Source: Pseudoalteromonas shioyasakiensis
GTDB taxonomy: Bacteria > Pseudomonadota > Gammaproteobacteria > Enterobacterales > Alteromonadaceae
Direction of reading: 5' to 3'
NCBI RefSeq assembly: GCF_001550135.1
Contig: NZ_LRUE01000013.1
Coordinates: 62,001 to 126,000 of the forward strand
Length of the DNA: 64,000 nucleotides
Shown: positions 17,328-26,805 of the stretch, one piece after another
Layout of the letters: every line of letters begins with the position of its first letter
Numbering within the stretch: position 1 is the stretch's first letter
Program-made: the position numbers and the translations under genes
Notes under the pieces: model-generated
What the model saw: only the letters and a program-made list of their open reading frames with translations
Databases searched by the model: none
What the model was told of the DNA's origin: nothing

Positions 17328-18016
17328 TAAGCTTGCTCCCAGCGATAACCCATACCGTAAACGGTATCAATGCAGTCAAATGCATCATCTAAAGCAATAA
17401 ACTTTTTACGAATACGTTTTACGTGTGAGGTAATAGTGCTGTCATCAACATAAATCTTCGCATCACTCATTAATTCGTTGCGGCTTTTAACATGGCCTGG
17501 ACGCTGTGCAAGTGAATGTACCATCCAAAATTCTGTCACAGTTAAATCAACCAGTTGCTCTTGCCAAAAAACCTGCATGCGCTGGGTATCTAACTTTAAC
17601 GGGCCGCGATGCAAAAGAGCGGTTTGATCGGCGGGTTGGTCGAAGGCATCAAGGCGTCTAAACAATGCGCCAATTCGAGCAGCAAGGTGCGCCATACTGA
17701 TGTCTTTAGTTAAGTAATCGTCTGCTCCCATGCGCAGGCCACATACGGTATCAATTTCGCTATCACGGGCGGTTAAAAATATAATCGGTAAGGTTTTAGA
17801 AAGACTGCGTAATGTTTGGCAAAGTAAAAAACCACCATCCACTTCATGGCCAAGGCCAATATCAACAATGGCTAAATCAGGTAAAGATTGACTAAATGCC
17901 AGTTCAGCACTGGATCTGTCAGCAAAGCCTACAACCTGATAGCCCTGAGCGCTGAGCATTTCAGTGTAGTTTTCTCGGATTGCTGTTTCATCTTCAACGA
18001 TTGCTATTTTCTTCAT
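17327..18016 (-). CDS. OmpR-family response regulator of the dedicated sortase system
   Basis: 229 residues: receiver domain with acidic pocket EDE at residues 8-10, phospho-acceptor Asp in LAIVDIGLG near residue 51, Thr in FLTARDS and Lys in YLTKDI; C-terminal winged helix (TITSHVKRIRKKFIALD and DTVYGMGYRW). It would bind DNA near the divergent promoters between itself and the OmpA-like gene. That 219-bp region holds repeated TTGCC motifs and an inverted repeat, which are candidate sites. Confidence 0.92.
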   Translation of the reverse strand: MKKIAIVEDETAIRENYTEMLSAQGYQVVGFADRSSAELAFSQSLPDLAIVDIGLGHEVDGGFLLCQTLRSLSKTLPIIFLTARDSEIDTVCGLRMGADDYLTKDISMAHLAARIGALFRRLDAFDQPADQTALLHRGPLKLDTQRMQVFWQEQLVDLTVTEFWMVHSLAQRPGHVKSRNELMSDAKIYVDDSTITSHVKRIRKKFIALDDAFDCIDTVYGMGYRWEQA

Positions 18017-18061
18017 TGTTAATACTTACTTAAATTCTTTCTATAGTGAACTATACCTAAT

Positions 18062-18206
18062 TTTTTGCCTTGCGTACTGGCAAAAACGCGATTGCCATTT
18101 TTCTGCCACAATTGCTCAGCAGTTTGCCTTTTTTGATCCCCTTTATTGCCATTTCGACTTGTTTTAATAGCTCCATACCAAGTTTGCAACACCAACCAAT
18201 GTTGCC
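18062..18206. promoter_or_regulatory. Array of TTGCC motifs with an inverted repeat between the divergent sortase operons
   Basis: TTGCC occurs on the plus strand at 18065, 18092, 18124, 18146 and 18202, with CTGCC at 18103 and TTGCT at 18112. Several steps are near one or two helical turns (11, 9, 12, 22 bp). The 10-mer ATTGCCATTT is present twice (18091 and 18145). TTTTTGCC (18062-18069) and GGCAAAAA (18079-18086) form an 8-bp inverted repeat. OmpR-type regulators often use helically phased direct repeats, so this is a plausible target of the adjacent regulator. Confidence 0.45.
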
Positions 18207-18235
18207 AAGCAATTAAGTAGAAAAAGGATTAAACC

Positions 18236-18973
18236 ATGAAAAAATTAATTATTGCCGCTGTTATCACATCTGCTGTATCTGTAGCCCCTTTTGCAGATGC
18301 TGCGAGTCAAAGTAAACAAGAAACACCAAAAGAAACAGCCATTGGCTTAGGTGCTGGCGCAGTTGTTGGCGGCATAGTCGGCGGCCCAGTGGGAGCATTT
18401 ATTGGCGCGTTTGCTGGTGGCTTAATTGGCGAAAAAGAAGCGGCAGACAACACCATTGATGAACAAGCTCACGCATTAGTTGTAATGAAGGAGCAAACCG
18501 CTGATTACCAACAAGTGATTGCCGATAACGCAGCACTAAGTGAGCAGCTTGAATTATTAGCTGACGAAAAAGAGCAGTTACTACAAGCCCAATTAAACAC
18601 CTTACTGGCGATGACGGTACAGTTTAAAACCGGCTCTAGCGAAATTGCCCCACACTTTGCTAATCAACTCGACAAAGTCGCGCAGTTATTGATTGCCCAG
18701 CCAAATTTGGCTATCGACTTAAATGGCTTTGCAGATCAGCGTGGTGATGAATTGGCTAATTTAATGCTCTCAAAACAGCGTGTAAATGCAGTGCAAAGCT
18801 ACTTAATTAAACTAGGTGTGCCTCATACGCGCTTAACCGCAACCGCCTTTGGTGAGCAGCAAAGTGTTGCCGATTCAAATAACTACGAAGACAACGTGTT
18901 TGACCGCCGCGTAACCTTAACGACACGCCCTGTGTCACAAAGCAGCTTACGTACAGCACAAAGTAATCACTAA
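18236..18973 (+). CDS. pdsO: OmpA-like protein of the sortase system (PdsO type)
   Basis: 245 residues: signal peptide about 1-22, a glycine-zipper segment about 36-65 (GAGAVVGGIVGG...FAGGLIG) that may insert in a membrane, a coiled coil about 75-120, and an OmpA-family peptidoglycan-binding domain about 125-232 (VQFKTGSSEIAP, NGFADQRGDELANLMLSKQR). The combination, directly upstream of a VIT/vWA sortase substrate and a sortase, matches the sortase-associated OmpA-like family. It may anchor the system to peptidoglycan in the periplasm. Ribosome binding site AAAGGA precedes the start. Confidence 0.88.
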   Translation: MKKLIIAAVITSAVSVAPFADAASQSKQETPKETAIGLGAGAVVGGIVGGPVGAFIGAFAGGLIGEKEAADNTIDEQAHALVVMKEQTADYQQVIADNAALSEQLELLADEKEQLLQAQLNTLLAMTVQFKTGSSEIAPHFANQLDKVAQLLIAQPNLAIDLNGFADQRGDELANLMLSKQRVNAVQSYLIKLGVPHTRLTATAFGEQQSVADSNNYEDNVFDRRVTLTTRPVSQSSLRTAQSNH

Positions 18974-18999
18974 TTCATCGGTCGATGGAGTGACATATT

Positions 19000-21000
19000 A
19001 TGTTGAGTAACCGTACCAAAAGGCTCCTTTTTGGGAGCCTTTTTATCCTCTTATTAGGTTATGCAGTTAACCCTGCATTTGCAGCCAATGCCAGTGTCGA
19101 ACTGCGTTTTTATGATGATTCAAATAGCCAAGTGTCGTCGGGCTTATTAGTGAAAAACGATGTCACTATGACGCTCACTGGGCTTATTAATCATGTTGTT
19201 GTTAAACAACGTTATCAAAACCCGCACCCGTTTGCGGTTAATGCCCGTTATGTGTTTCCGTTACCTGATGAAAGTGCAGTTCATGCCATGCAAATGCAAA
19301 TTGGTGAGCGCATTATCACCGGTAACATTGCCCTTAAACAGCAGGCTGAACAGCAATTTGAACAAGCTCAAAAGCTGGGTAAACGCGCCGCTTTAGTTCG
19401 TCAGCAACGTGCGAATATTTTCTCTACTGATGTGGCAAACCTTGGAGCAGGGGAAGAGATTGAAATTACCTTGCAATACCAAGAGATAATCGGTTTTCGA
19501 GATGGTGTGTTTTCACTGCGCTTTCCTACCACTATTACGCCGCGCTACGAACCTTTAACGGCAGAACTACAGCAAAAAGCGAATCTAGAAACAAAAGACA
19601 CAGAACAACAGAACGACGCAACAGCTAACACAGCGCAAGTGGCATCAGCGTGGCTGAAACCTGTTTTTCATCGCGCACAAAGCCAAGAGTCTGATGCGAG
19701 CCTAAACCTTGCAATTGCGATGGATATTGGCCTTGAACTCAGTGATATCAGCGCTAATTTAGCGGGTATGCAAATCGATAATCCAGGTTTTGGTCGGTAC
19801 CAGTTATCACTTAATCGTGATGTTCCAATGGATAGAGACTTTGAGCTGACATTTAAACCCCTTGATAAAGCCCACTCTCAGGCTGCATTTTTTACCGAAA
19901 CAGTAGCAGGGCAAGAATATGGTTTACTGATGTTAGTACCGCCAAGCGATCACTTTACCTCGCAAGCTCGTCTTCCTCGCGAAATGGTGTTTGTTGTTGA
20001 TACCTCCGGCTCAATGCATGGTCAATCTATGGAGCAGGCTAAACAAGCCTTGTTTTATGCCCTTTCGTTATTGGATGAAAATGATAGTTTTAACATCATC
20101 GGCTTTGATAACGAAGTGTCAGTGTTAAGTGACACGCCAATGATTGCCAATGACTTTAACATTCGCCGTGCAGAGCGCTTTATTTATGGCTTACAAGCTG
20201 ATGGCGGCACCGAAATAGCAAAAGCACTGACTCAGGTACTTGATGGTAAACAGCATGATGGCTTTGTACGCCAAGTGGTGTTTTTAACCGATGGCAGTGT
20301 GGGTAACGAAACGCAGCTATTTAAACAAATTCAAACAGATTTAGGTGACAGCCGACTCTTTACCGTCGGTATTGGTAGCGCGCCTAATAGCTTTTTTATG
20401 ACCAGAGCTGCTGATATTGGTCGTGGTACATTTACTTTTATAAGTAGCACCAGCCAAGTACAGCCAAAAATGCAACTACTTTTTGATAAGCTGGCGCATC
20501 CAGCTGTTACTGAGCTTGCTCTTGAAGGCGACAAAGCAGCCCTTGAGTATTGGCCATCGCCATTACCTGACTTGTATTTTTCAGAGCCGGTTTTGGTTGC
20601 CGTGAAGCTTGATGGCAGTCAGCACTTAACATTAAAGGGGCAGACAAACACAGGGCCAATGACGATTAATTTAGCAACTGCCAATGCTGCACACGGCGAA
20701 GGTATCGCTAGACTCTGGGCCAGACAAAAAATTAAGTCATTACTGCTTTATAACGAAAAACAGGCGGTACGCGCAGAAGTCGAAGCATTAGCACTTCAGC
20801 ATCATTTACTTAGCCCTTTTACGGCCTTTATTGCAGTTGATAACTACGCGGGGAATGAGATTGCAGAGCGTTCAATGCAAGTACGAAATAAACTTCCTAA
20901 TGGCATGACGCTACCGCAAACCGACGGACAAAGTCGAGTGTTTATGCTACTTGGGTTGTTGCTGCTTACATTCTCATGGTTATGGCAATGGCGACGCTAA
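19000..21000 (+). CDS. Marine proteobacterial sortase target protein (VIT and vWA domains)
   Basis: 666 residues. Signal peptide about 1-28, VIT domain about 35-165, vWA domain about 325-500 with an intact MIDAS motif Asp334-Ser336-Ser338 (VVDTSGSM) and FLTDGSVGNE. The C-terminus is a sorting signal: LPQTDG at 638-643, a hydrophobic stretch and a basic WRR end. The family is the dedicated, usually sole, substrate of the class GN sortase. VIT/vWA proteins typically mediate adhesion or complex assembly; where this one is attached in a Gram-negative envelope is unknown. The last 25 bases overlap the sortase start. Confidence 0.92.
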   Translation: MLSNRTKRLLFGSLFILLLGYAVNPAFAANASVELRFYDDSNSQVSSGLLVKNDVTMTLTGLINHVVVKQRYQNPHPFAVNARYVFPLPDESAVHAMQMQIGERIITGNIALKQQAEQQFEQAQKLGKRAALVRQQRANIFSTDVANLGAGEEIEITLQYQEIIGFRDGVFSLRFPTTITPRYEPLTAELQQKANLETKDTEQQNDATANTAQVASAWLKPVFHRAQSQESDASLNLAIAMDIGLELSDISANLAGMQIDNPGFGRYQLSLNRDVPMDRDFELTFKPLDKAHSQAAFFTETVAGQEYGLLMLVPPSDHFTSQARLPREMVFVVDTSGSMHGQSMEQAKQALFYALSLLDENDSFNIIGFDNEVSVLSDTPMIANDFNIRRAERFIYGLQADGGTEIAKALTQVLDGKQHDGFVRQVVFLTDGSVGNETQLFKQIQTDLGDSRLFTVGIGSAPNSFFMTRAADIGRGTFTFISSTSQVQPKMQLLFDKLAHPAVTELALEGDKAALEYWPSPLPDLYFSEPVLVAVKLDGSQHLTLKGQTNTGPMTINLATANAAHGEGIARLWARQKIKSLLLYNEKQAVRAEVEALALQHHLLSPFTAFIAVDNYAGNEIAERSMQVRNKLPNGMTLPQTDGQSRVFMLLGLLLLTFSWLWQWRR

Positions 21001-21575
21001 AAAAAGCGCTGCCATTATGCAGCGCCTTACTTGGTATCGCACTATTTGTTAATGGTGGATATATGCAGGCGAAAGCGTGGCTGGCACAGGCATTGATTGA
21101 ATCTGCTTGGCAGCAAGCTTTGCAAAGTCCTAATCAGCAAGTAAGGCCTTGGTTTTACGCCGATGGTTATGTCACTGCACACATAAATTGGCCAAGCCAG
21201 CAGCAAGAGTTGACTGTGCTTGCTGGTGCATCGGGGCGAAACCTCGCGTTTGCCCCCGGGCATTTTTTGCCAAGCGGTGAACTTGGCAGCTCAAAAGGGG
21301 TGTTAATAGCTGGCCATAACGACACCCACTTTGCATTTCTAAAACATGTCGCAGTGGGTGAGCAGTTCAGTATGCAGTTGCAAAGTGGCCAGATTGAGCA
21401 CTATCAAGTTCGTAGCATTGATGTTATTCATCAAAGCGAACAGGGCTTTTTAGCACAATCAGGCCTTTATTTATTAACCTGTTACCCTTTTGACTCGTTA
21501 GCTTCCGGGACTGAGTTTAGGCTATTGGTGTCGGCTGATAAATTATCGTCGTCTACGTCAACTTTCAGCTCTTGA
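20976..21575 (+). CDS. Class GN sortase
   Basis: 199 residues. N-terminal membrane anchor (about 10-28), sortase barrel with catalytic His114 (AGHNDTHF), Cys169 (LLTCYPF) and Arg182 (TEFRLLVS), so the full triad is present. Class GN sortases are the Gram-negative type, one per genome with one adjacent substrate, and probably act on the periplasmic face of the inner membrane. The gene overlaps the end of the substrate gene by 25 bases (three in-frame ATGs at 20976, 20982 and 20988 are possible starts). The 3' end overlaps the convergent transporter gene by 94 bp. Confidence 0.93.
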   Translation: MVMAMATLKKALPLCSALLGIALFVNGGYMQAKAWLAQALIESAWQQALQSPNQQVRPWFYADGYVTAHINWPSQQQELTVLAGASGRNLAFAPGHFLPSGELGSSKGVLIAGHNDTHFAFLKHVAVGEQFSMQLQSGQIEHYQVRSIDVIHQSEQGFLAQSGLYLLTCYPFDSLASGTEFRLLVSADKLSSSTSTFSS

Positions 21576-22429
21576 TGACGTTGACTAACAATAACACCGG
21601 CGAATACCACTGCGATACTCACCCATTGCCAAAGTGTGAGTACTTCGCCAAGTAGAATGGCTGACAAAATTAACGCAAAAATTGGAATGAGGTTTGAGTA
21701 AGCAGCTGCGGTTAATACCGACACCTTACTGATGGCGTAGTTGTACATGCCATAGCCGCCTAGAGTGACACATGAGCCTAAATATAAAATGCTCAATAGG
21801 GCACTTAAATCGTGCTGATTTTCGCTGGGTAGTTCGATGAAAAATAAAAAAGGCGCAAAGAACAAACTACCACTAAACCCTTGAATTGCAATTAAAGTAA
21901 GTGGTGAATAGCGGGTCACTAAGTGCTTTACACTGACGGTATAAAAGGCGGCGCACACCATCGCCATCAATTCTAAAAAGTTACCGAGCAGTGGGTTAGG
22001 GGCTTGCTCTGTGCTTGGTGATAATAGCGTTAATAAAATACTGCCACCAATACACAAGGTAAAACCAACGACGATGGCTTTACTGATGTACTCTTTTAAT
22101 ATTAAGAACGCCAAAATAGCGACGATAATTGGTAAACAAGAAACAATTACCCCAGCTTGCGATGCCGAAGTGTATTCAAGGGCATGCCCTTCAAATAAAT
22201 AATAAAAGCAAGGCTCAGCCAGCGACATACCAATTAAGTACTTCCAGTCACCTGGTTTAAACTCAAAACGGATTATATAGCGCCATAAACATAAGCTAAT
22301 CAATAATGTGGTTAGCATTCTTAAAAAAATCACTAACACAGGGTCATAAACATTGATTGCATGCTTTAAAGCAATGTAAGAGCTACCCCATAAAAAGGTC
22401 GCGATAATTAAGCATAAACTGGCTGGCAT
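21482..22429 (-). CDS. EamA/DMT-family transporter
   Basis: 315 residues, with ten predicted membrane helices in two EamA halves (ATFLWGSSYIALK at the start of the first, AFYTVSVKHLV beginning the second) and a polar C-terminal tail. Members export metabolites or amino acids through the inner membrane; substrate unknown. The last 31 codons are antisense to the 3' end of the sortase gene, reaching the sortase active-site Cys codon. The tail after about residue 290 is hydrophilic and probably dispensable. Confidence 0.88.
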   Translation of the reverse strand: MPASLCLIIATFLWGSSYIALKHAINVYDPVLVIFLRMLTTLLISLCLWRYIIRFEFKPGDWKYLIGMSLAEPCFYYLFEGHALEYTSASQAGVIVSCLPIIVAILAFLILKEYISKAIVVGFTLCIGGSILLTLLSPSTEQAPNPLLGNFLELMAMVCAAFYTVSVKHLVTRYSPLTLIAIQGFSGSLFFAPFLFFIELPSENQHDLSALLSILYLGSCVTLGGYGMYNYAISKVSVLTAAAYSNLIPIFALILSAILLGEVLTLWQWVSIAVVFAGVIVSQRHQELKVDVDDDNLSADTNSLNSVPEANESKG

Positions 22430-22551
22430 AGGCGTCGCTATTGAGTAAAAAAACGAGAGCGCGATCCTAGCATGAATTTTTTTAACTTGTTCAAAAACTG
22501 TTAGCTGGTATATATAAATTCTCTATTTTAATTACAGAATATAAGAATCAA

Positions 22552-23655
22552 ATGCAAAGGCCACACGTCGTTGTTGTAAAGCTGGGCACAAGCGTGCTGA
22601 CAGGCGGTACCGACAAATTAGATAAAGCACACATGGTTGAACTTGTTCGCCAATGTTGTGAATTAAAAAAACAGGGTTATCAGGTTGTTTTAGTATCAAG
22701 CGGCGCGGTTGCTGCAGGTCGCGAGCAACTCATTACCCCCTGTGGTCGTTCTTTGATTGAAAAACAAATGCTTGCCGCAATCGGCCAAGGACAGCTTATT
22801 CATATTTGGCAGAGTCTGTTTGCTTTGTATGGTGTGAATGTTGGACAAATGCTACTGACCCGCGCCGATGTAGAAGACCGTGAACGTTACTTAAATGCCC
22901 GCGATACCTTAAATGCACTACTTGCGCACAATGTGGTGCCAATTATTAACGAGAACGACGCCGTGGCAACCGCCGAAATTAAAGTAGGTGATAACGATAA
23001 CTTATCTGCTTTAGTCGCGATATTAGCGAATGCAGAAAAGCTGTTACTGTTAACTGACCAAGAAGGCCTATTTACAGGCGATCCTCGCTCTGATGCCAAT
23101 GCGACACTTATCAACGAAGTTGAGCATATTAATGATGAGCTAAGAGAGCTCGCTGGTGGCAGTGGCACTACCCTAGGTACCGGTGGTATGGCAACCAAAC
23201 TGCAAGCAGCCGATATTGCACGTCGCGCTGGTGTTGAGGTCATTATTGCCAAAGGGGCAGGTAAAAATGTGATTTTAAATTGCATGGCCGACAAGCTCCC
23301 TGGTACACGCTTTTTAAAACTCACCGCACCAAAAGATGGCCGCAAAAAATGGTTACTTGCAGGACCTAAAAGCACGGGGCAATTAGTGATTGATGATGGC
23401 GCAAGCCTTGCACTTAAAGAGCGTGGTGCAAGCTTACTGGCAAAAGGCGTAAAAACTGTGCGAGGGCAATTTGAACGCGGTGATGTGATTGAAGTGGTGA
23501 CGTGCCAAGGGCAATGTATAGCCAAAGGCCTTGTTAATTTTAACCATCAAGAAATTGATCAAATTAAGGGCTGTCATTCGTCGCAAATTACCCAGTTGCT
23601 TGCATTTGCACCAAGCAGTGAAGTAATCCATCGAGATGATATGATTTTGTTATAG
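22552..23655 (+). CDS. proB: Glutamate 5-kinase
   Basis: 367 residues. Catalyses the first step of proline synthesis, phosphorylating glutamate with ATP. The amino-acid-kinase domain is about 5-255 ([59 protein letters not shown]), and a PUA domain about 275-360 follows. Length is as in E. coli. The usual partner proA is not adjacent in this window. The gene stands alone between a divergent transporter and a diguanylate cyclase with its own start region. Confidence 0.96.
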   Translation: MQRPHVVVVKLGTSVLTGGTDKLDKAHMVELVRQCCELKKQGYQVVLVSSGAVAAGREQLITPCGRSLIEKQMLAAIGQGQLIHIWQSLFALYGVNVGQMLLTRADVEDRERYLNARDTLNALLAHNVVPIINENDAVATAEIKVGDNDNLSALVAILANAEKLLLLTDQEGLFTGDPRSDANATLINEVEHINDELRELAGGSGTTLGTGGMATKLQAADIARRAGVEVIIAKGAGKNVILNCMADKLPGTRFLKLTAPKDGRKKWLLAGPKSTGQLVIDDGASLALKERGASLLAKGVKTVRGQFERGDVIEVVTCQGQCIAKGLVNFNHQEIDQIKGCHSSQITQLLAFAPSSEVIHRDDMILL

Positions 23656-23718
23656 TTTTTTAGTAATTCTGATAAAGTTAACTAAACTAAAGTAATAAGC
23701 AGTTTTGGGGACTTTTAG

Positions 23719-24690
23719 ATGGCGGCTAACGCTTGCGGACATGACTGGGTTGTAGAAATTACCCAACAAGAAGAAGAGCCTGAGCTCGATCAGGCGCTTA
23801 TCAATGCCGTGAGTGAATTAGATGAATTCTCTCGTTTCGCTATTTATATCAATAAATTTTTCAAACCAGGCCTGCCTGCAAGGCTGCTAAATAAAGATTC
23901 AGTTATCGAAGAGCTCAGTGAACACGAAGTCAATGAGCTCATCGAAAAAGTCAGCCGCAATAAAATTCGCATCAGTCGCAACTACGGCTTTATTTCTACT
24001 TATGTGCCCATTTATTACATGGGGAATGTGGTTGGTGTACTGGTCATTGAGTCTGAAAAAGAGCTTTCAGAGCGCTGTAGCATGCTCGCCATCTACATGC
24101 TAAATATCTACGCGAATCAACTGTCGTTACTTTATAAGTCGCAACTTGACCCTTTAACTGAGCTTTTAAACAGGCAAACCTTCGATAAAAAAGTGATTGA
24201 AATTGCAGCCGATGCCGCTGTAGGCCATGAAAGCCATGACTCAAAGCAACGTCATTGGTATTTGGCGATGGTCGATATTGATCATTTTAAAAGCGTAAAT
24301 GACAACTATGGCCACGTTATTGGCGATGAAGTGATCTTGTTAGTAGCACAGTTATTAAAAAATAATTTTCGAATAGAAGATTACGTTTTTCGCTACGGCG
24401 GCGAAGAGTTTGCTGTGTTATTTCAAGCAAGTGACGAGCTCGATGCACGTAATGCCCTTAATCGCTTTCGTGGCTGTGTGGCAGAATACCCTTTTCCTCA
24501 AGTCGGTAACTTAACTGTGAGTAGTGGTTTTATGCCAATTTACGAGTTTGAAATGGTTGCCAGCCTAGTCCAAAAAGCCGATCAGGCCTTGTACCATTCT
24601 AAAAACAGTGGTCGTAATTGCGTGACTGCCTATTCCGAGTTAGATATTCAACAAAGCCAACCTCAAGATGATTCAATAGAGCTGTTTTAA
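23719..24690 (+). CDS. Diguanylate cyclase with N-terminal sensor region
   Basis: 323 residues, no membrane helix. The GGDEF domain is about 145-310 with active-site GGEEF in FRYGGEEFAVLF and the magnesium-binding DIDHFKSVND, so it should make c-di-GMP. No RxxD inhibitory site is visible five residues before GGEEF. The N-terminal 140 residues resemble a divergent GAF-type fold (ISTYVPIYYMGNVVGVLVIESE) whose signal is unknown. It begins 63 bp after proB. Confidence 0.9.
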   Translation: MAANACGHDWVVEITQQEEEPELDQALINAVSELDEFSRFAIYINKFFKPGLPARLLNKDSVIEELSEHEVNELIEKVSRNKIRISRNYGFISTYVPIYYMGNVVGVLVIESEKELSERCSMLAIYMLNIYANQLSLLYKSQLDPLTELLNRQTFDKKVIEIAADAAVGHESHDSKQRHWYLAMVDIDHFKSVNDNYGHVIGDEVILLVAQLLKNNFRIEDYVFRYGGEEFAVLFQASDELDARNALNRFRGCVAEYPFPQVGNLTVSSGFMPIYEFEMVASLVQKADQALYHSKNSGRNCVTAYSELDIQQSQPQDDSIELF

Positions 24691-24756
24691 GGTGTTGCAG
24701 CGCGCTTAGCTGTGTTAAAATTGCCCACTATTTTTAGAGCCACATGAGAAGGTAAG

Positions 24757-25116
24757 ATGAAGTTTGTTCGTTGGTTGTTAGGCCGCATCATTTTGTTTTT
24801 TGATTTTGTATTCACACCACGCAGTAAAAAGCGTCCGGCAGCAGAGCAAGCAGCGCTTGACTCAGTGACGTCACAATTTAAGCTTTATCAATTTAAAGCC
24901 TGTCCATTTTGCGTGAAGGTACGTCGTGCTATTAAACGCCAAGGTCTATCAGTTGAAACCCGTGACGCTAAAGGTAACGAGCAATTTCGCCAAGAGCTAT
25001 TAGAGCAGGGCGGCAAAGTGAAAGTGCCTTGTTTACGTATTGAAGAAAACGGCCAAGTAACTTGGTTGTATGAATCAAACGATATCATTGCTTATTTAGA
25101 TAAAGTCGCTGCATAA
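24757..25116 (+). CDS. Glutaredoxin-domain protein
   Basis: 119 residues. After a hydrophobic/basic N-terminal 30 residues ([14 protein letters not shown], possibly membrane-associated) comes a glutaredoxin/GST-N-like thioredoxin fold with redox motif CPFC ([16 protein letters not shown]), the cis-Pro in KVPCLRI and the ending [12 protein letters not shown]. It likely reduces disulphides or glutathione adducts; partners unknown. It lies between a diguanylate cyclase and gltX on the same strand. Confidence 0.88.
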   Translation: MKFVRWLLGRIILFFDFVFTPRSKKRPAAEQAALDSVTSQFKLYQFKACPFCVKVRRAIKRQGLSVETRDAKGNEQFRQELLEQGGKVKVPCLRIEENGQVTWLYESNDIIAYLDKVAA

Positions 25117-25196
25117 AGCGGCTTTTCACTTCGATTATAGCCCGTGCTGTGCTAGCATTTGGGCAAATTTTTAATTGTCTTTTGAGAGATATAACC

Positions 25197-26681
25197 ATGA
25201 CAATTCGCACCCGTGTTGCTCCGTCACCGACTGGTGACCCGCACCTAGGTACTGCATACATCGCATTATTTAACTACTGTTTTGCTAAGCAGCAAGGCGG
25301 TGAGTTTGTGTTACGTATTGAAGATACAGACCAAGTTCGTAGTACGCCAGAATCAGAGCAAGCTATTATGGATAGCTTACAATGGTTAGGCTTAAACTGG
25401 GATCACGGTCCAGATGTAGGCGGTGAGTTTGGTCCATACCGTCAATCTGAGCGTAGCGATTTATATAAGAAATTTGCGCATCAGTTAGTTGAACAGGGTA
25501 AAGCTTTTTACTGTTTTGCTACGAGCGAAGAACTAGACCAAATGCGTGAAGAGCAAATGGCCGAAGGCCTACGCCCTAAATACGATGGTCGTGGTTTAAA
25601 TCTTTCTGAAGATGAAATTAAAGCAAATCTTGAAGCAGGTAAGCCTTACGTAATCCGTATGAAGATCCCAAGCGAAGGCACGTTCAAGTTTAACGATTAT
25701 CTACGTGGCGAAATTGAGATCCCATGGGAAAATGTAGACATGCAAGTGCTACTTAAAGCTGACGGTTTCCCAACTTACTTCCTTGCCAACGTTGTTGATG
25801 ACCATCACATGCAAATTAGCCACATTTTCCGTGGTGAAGAGTGGATCAATTCAGCGCCTAAGCTATTAAAGTTATACGAAGACTTCGGTTGGGAAGCGCC
25901 AGTACTAGGTCACTTACCGTTACTTCGTAACCCAGATAAGTCAAAATTATCGAAGCGTAAAAACCCAACTTCAATCAACTACTACAAAGAAATGGGTTAC
26001 CTACCAGAGGCACTATTAAACTATTTAGGCCGTATGGGTTGGTCAATGCCTGATGAGCGTGAAAAGTTCACGTTAGCAGAGATGATTGAACACTTTGATA
26101 TGAAACGTGTGTCGCTTGGTGGCCCTATTTTCGACATCGATAAGCTTAGCTGGTTAAACGGTATGTGGATCCGTGAAAACTTATCTGATGCTGAACTAAT
26201 GCAACGTTTTGTTGATTGGAAGTTTAATACTGAGCTATTCGCTAAAGTATTACCAGAAGCAAAAACGCGTATTAATACGCTTTCTGATATGGTTGACCTT
26301 GCCGGTCACTTTGTCGGTGGTATTCCAAGCTATGATCCTGCGCTATTAACAGCAGGTAAAGCTGATGAAGATGTAATCCGTCAAGCATTACAGTTCTTCA
26401 TCTGGCAATTAGAAGGTTTACGCAGTTGGGAAAAGCCAGCGATTTTTGCTATCGCAAAAGAAGTGGCGACTTTCCATGAATTGAAGATTAAAGACTTCCT
26501 TGAGCCAATTTTTGTGGCTATCACAGGTAAGACATCTTCAACTTCAGTACTGGATGCGATGGAAATTTTAGGTTCTGACTTATCACGTGCTCGTTTACGT
26601 GTTGCACTAGCACACCTTGGTGTGTCTAAAAAGCAAGCGAAAAAAATTGAGCGTGCATACCGCGATTATCCACAAGCATAA
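25197..26681 (+). CDS. gltX: Glutamyl-tRNA synthetase
   Basis: 494 residues from the ATG at 25197, which has GAGAG upstream; the longer frame from 25149 adds 16 residues not found in the family. Charges tRNA-Glu with glutamate. Class I signatures are present: the HIGH-equivalent in [14 protein letters not shown] (residues 8-21) and the KMSKS-equivalent KLSKRK near residue 252, followed by the anticodon-binding helical domain (about 330-490). Followed by a strong terminator. It is full length, unlike gluQRS at the left edge. Confidence 0.97.
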   Translation: MTIRTRVAPSPTGDPHLGTAYIALFNYCFAKQQGGEFVLRIEDTDQVRSTPESEQAIMDSLQWLGLNWDHGPDVGGEFGPYRQSERSDLYKKFAHQLVEQGKAFYCFATSEELDQMREEQMAEGLRPKYDGRGLNLSEDEIKANLEAGKPYVIRMKIPSEGTFKFNDYLRGEIEIPWENVDMQVLLKADGFPTYFLANVVDDHHMQISHIFRGEEWINSAPKLLKLYEDFGWEAPVLGHLPLLRNPDKSKLSKRKNPTSINYYKEMGYLPEALLNYLGRMGWSMPDEREKFTLAEMIEHFDMKRVSLGGPIFDIDKLSWLNGMWIRENLSDAELMQRFVDWKFNTELFAKVLPEAKTRINTLSDMVDLAGHFVGGIPSYDPALLTAGKADEDVIRQALQFFIWQLEGLRSWEKPAIFAIAKEVATFHELKIKDFLEPIFVAITGKTSSTSVLDAMEILGSDLSRARLRVALAHLGVSKKQAKKIERAYRDYPQA

Positions 26682-26698
26682 TCGTGATAAAACTTCCA

Positions 26699-26730
26699 AA
26701 AACCGAGCTCTATGCTCGGTTTTTTGTTTT
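26699..26730 (+). terminator. Rho-independent terminator after gltX
   Basis: Stem AAAACCGAGC (26699-26708) pairs with GCTCGGTTTT (26714-26723), loop TCTAT, then T-rich sequence. It starts 18 bp after the gltX stop. Confidence 0.92.
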
Positions 26731-26805
26731 TAGCTGTAGCTGTTAAAAGTGCCTGCTTAGTAATAAATAAAGCGAAATAGTCCTCAGTAACTATATGTCT
26801 TACCT

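Noticed and set aside
22887..23525. 212-codon minus-strand ORF inside proB
   Set aside because: Antisense shadow of proB with Ser/Pro/Leu-rich composition typical of reverse-frame translation.
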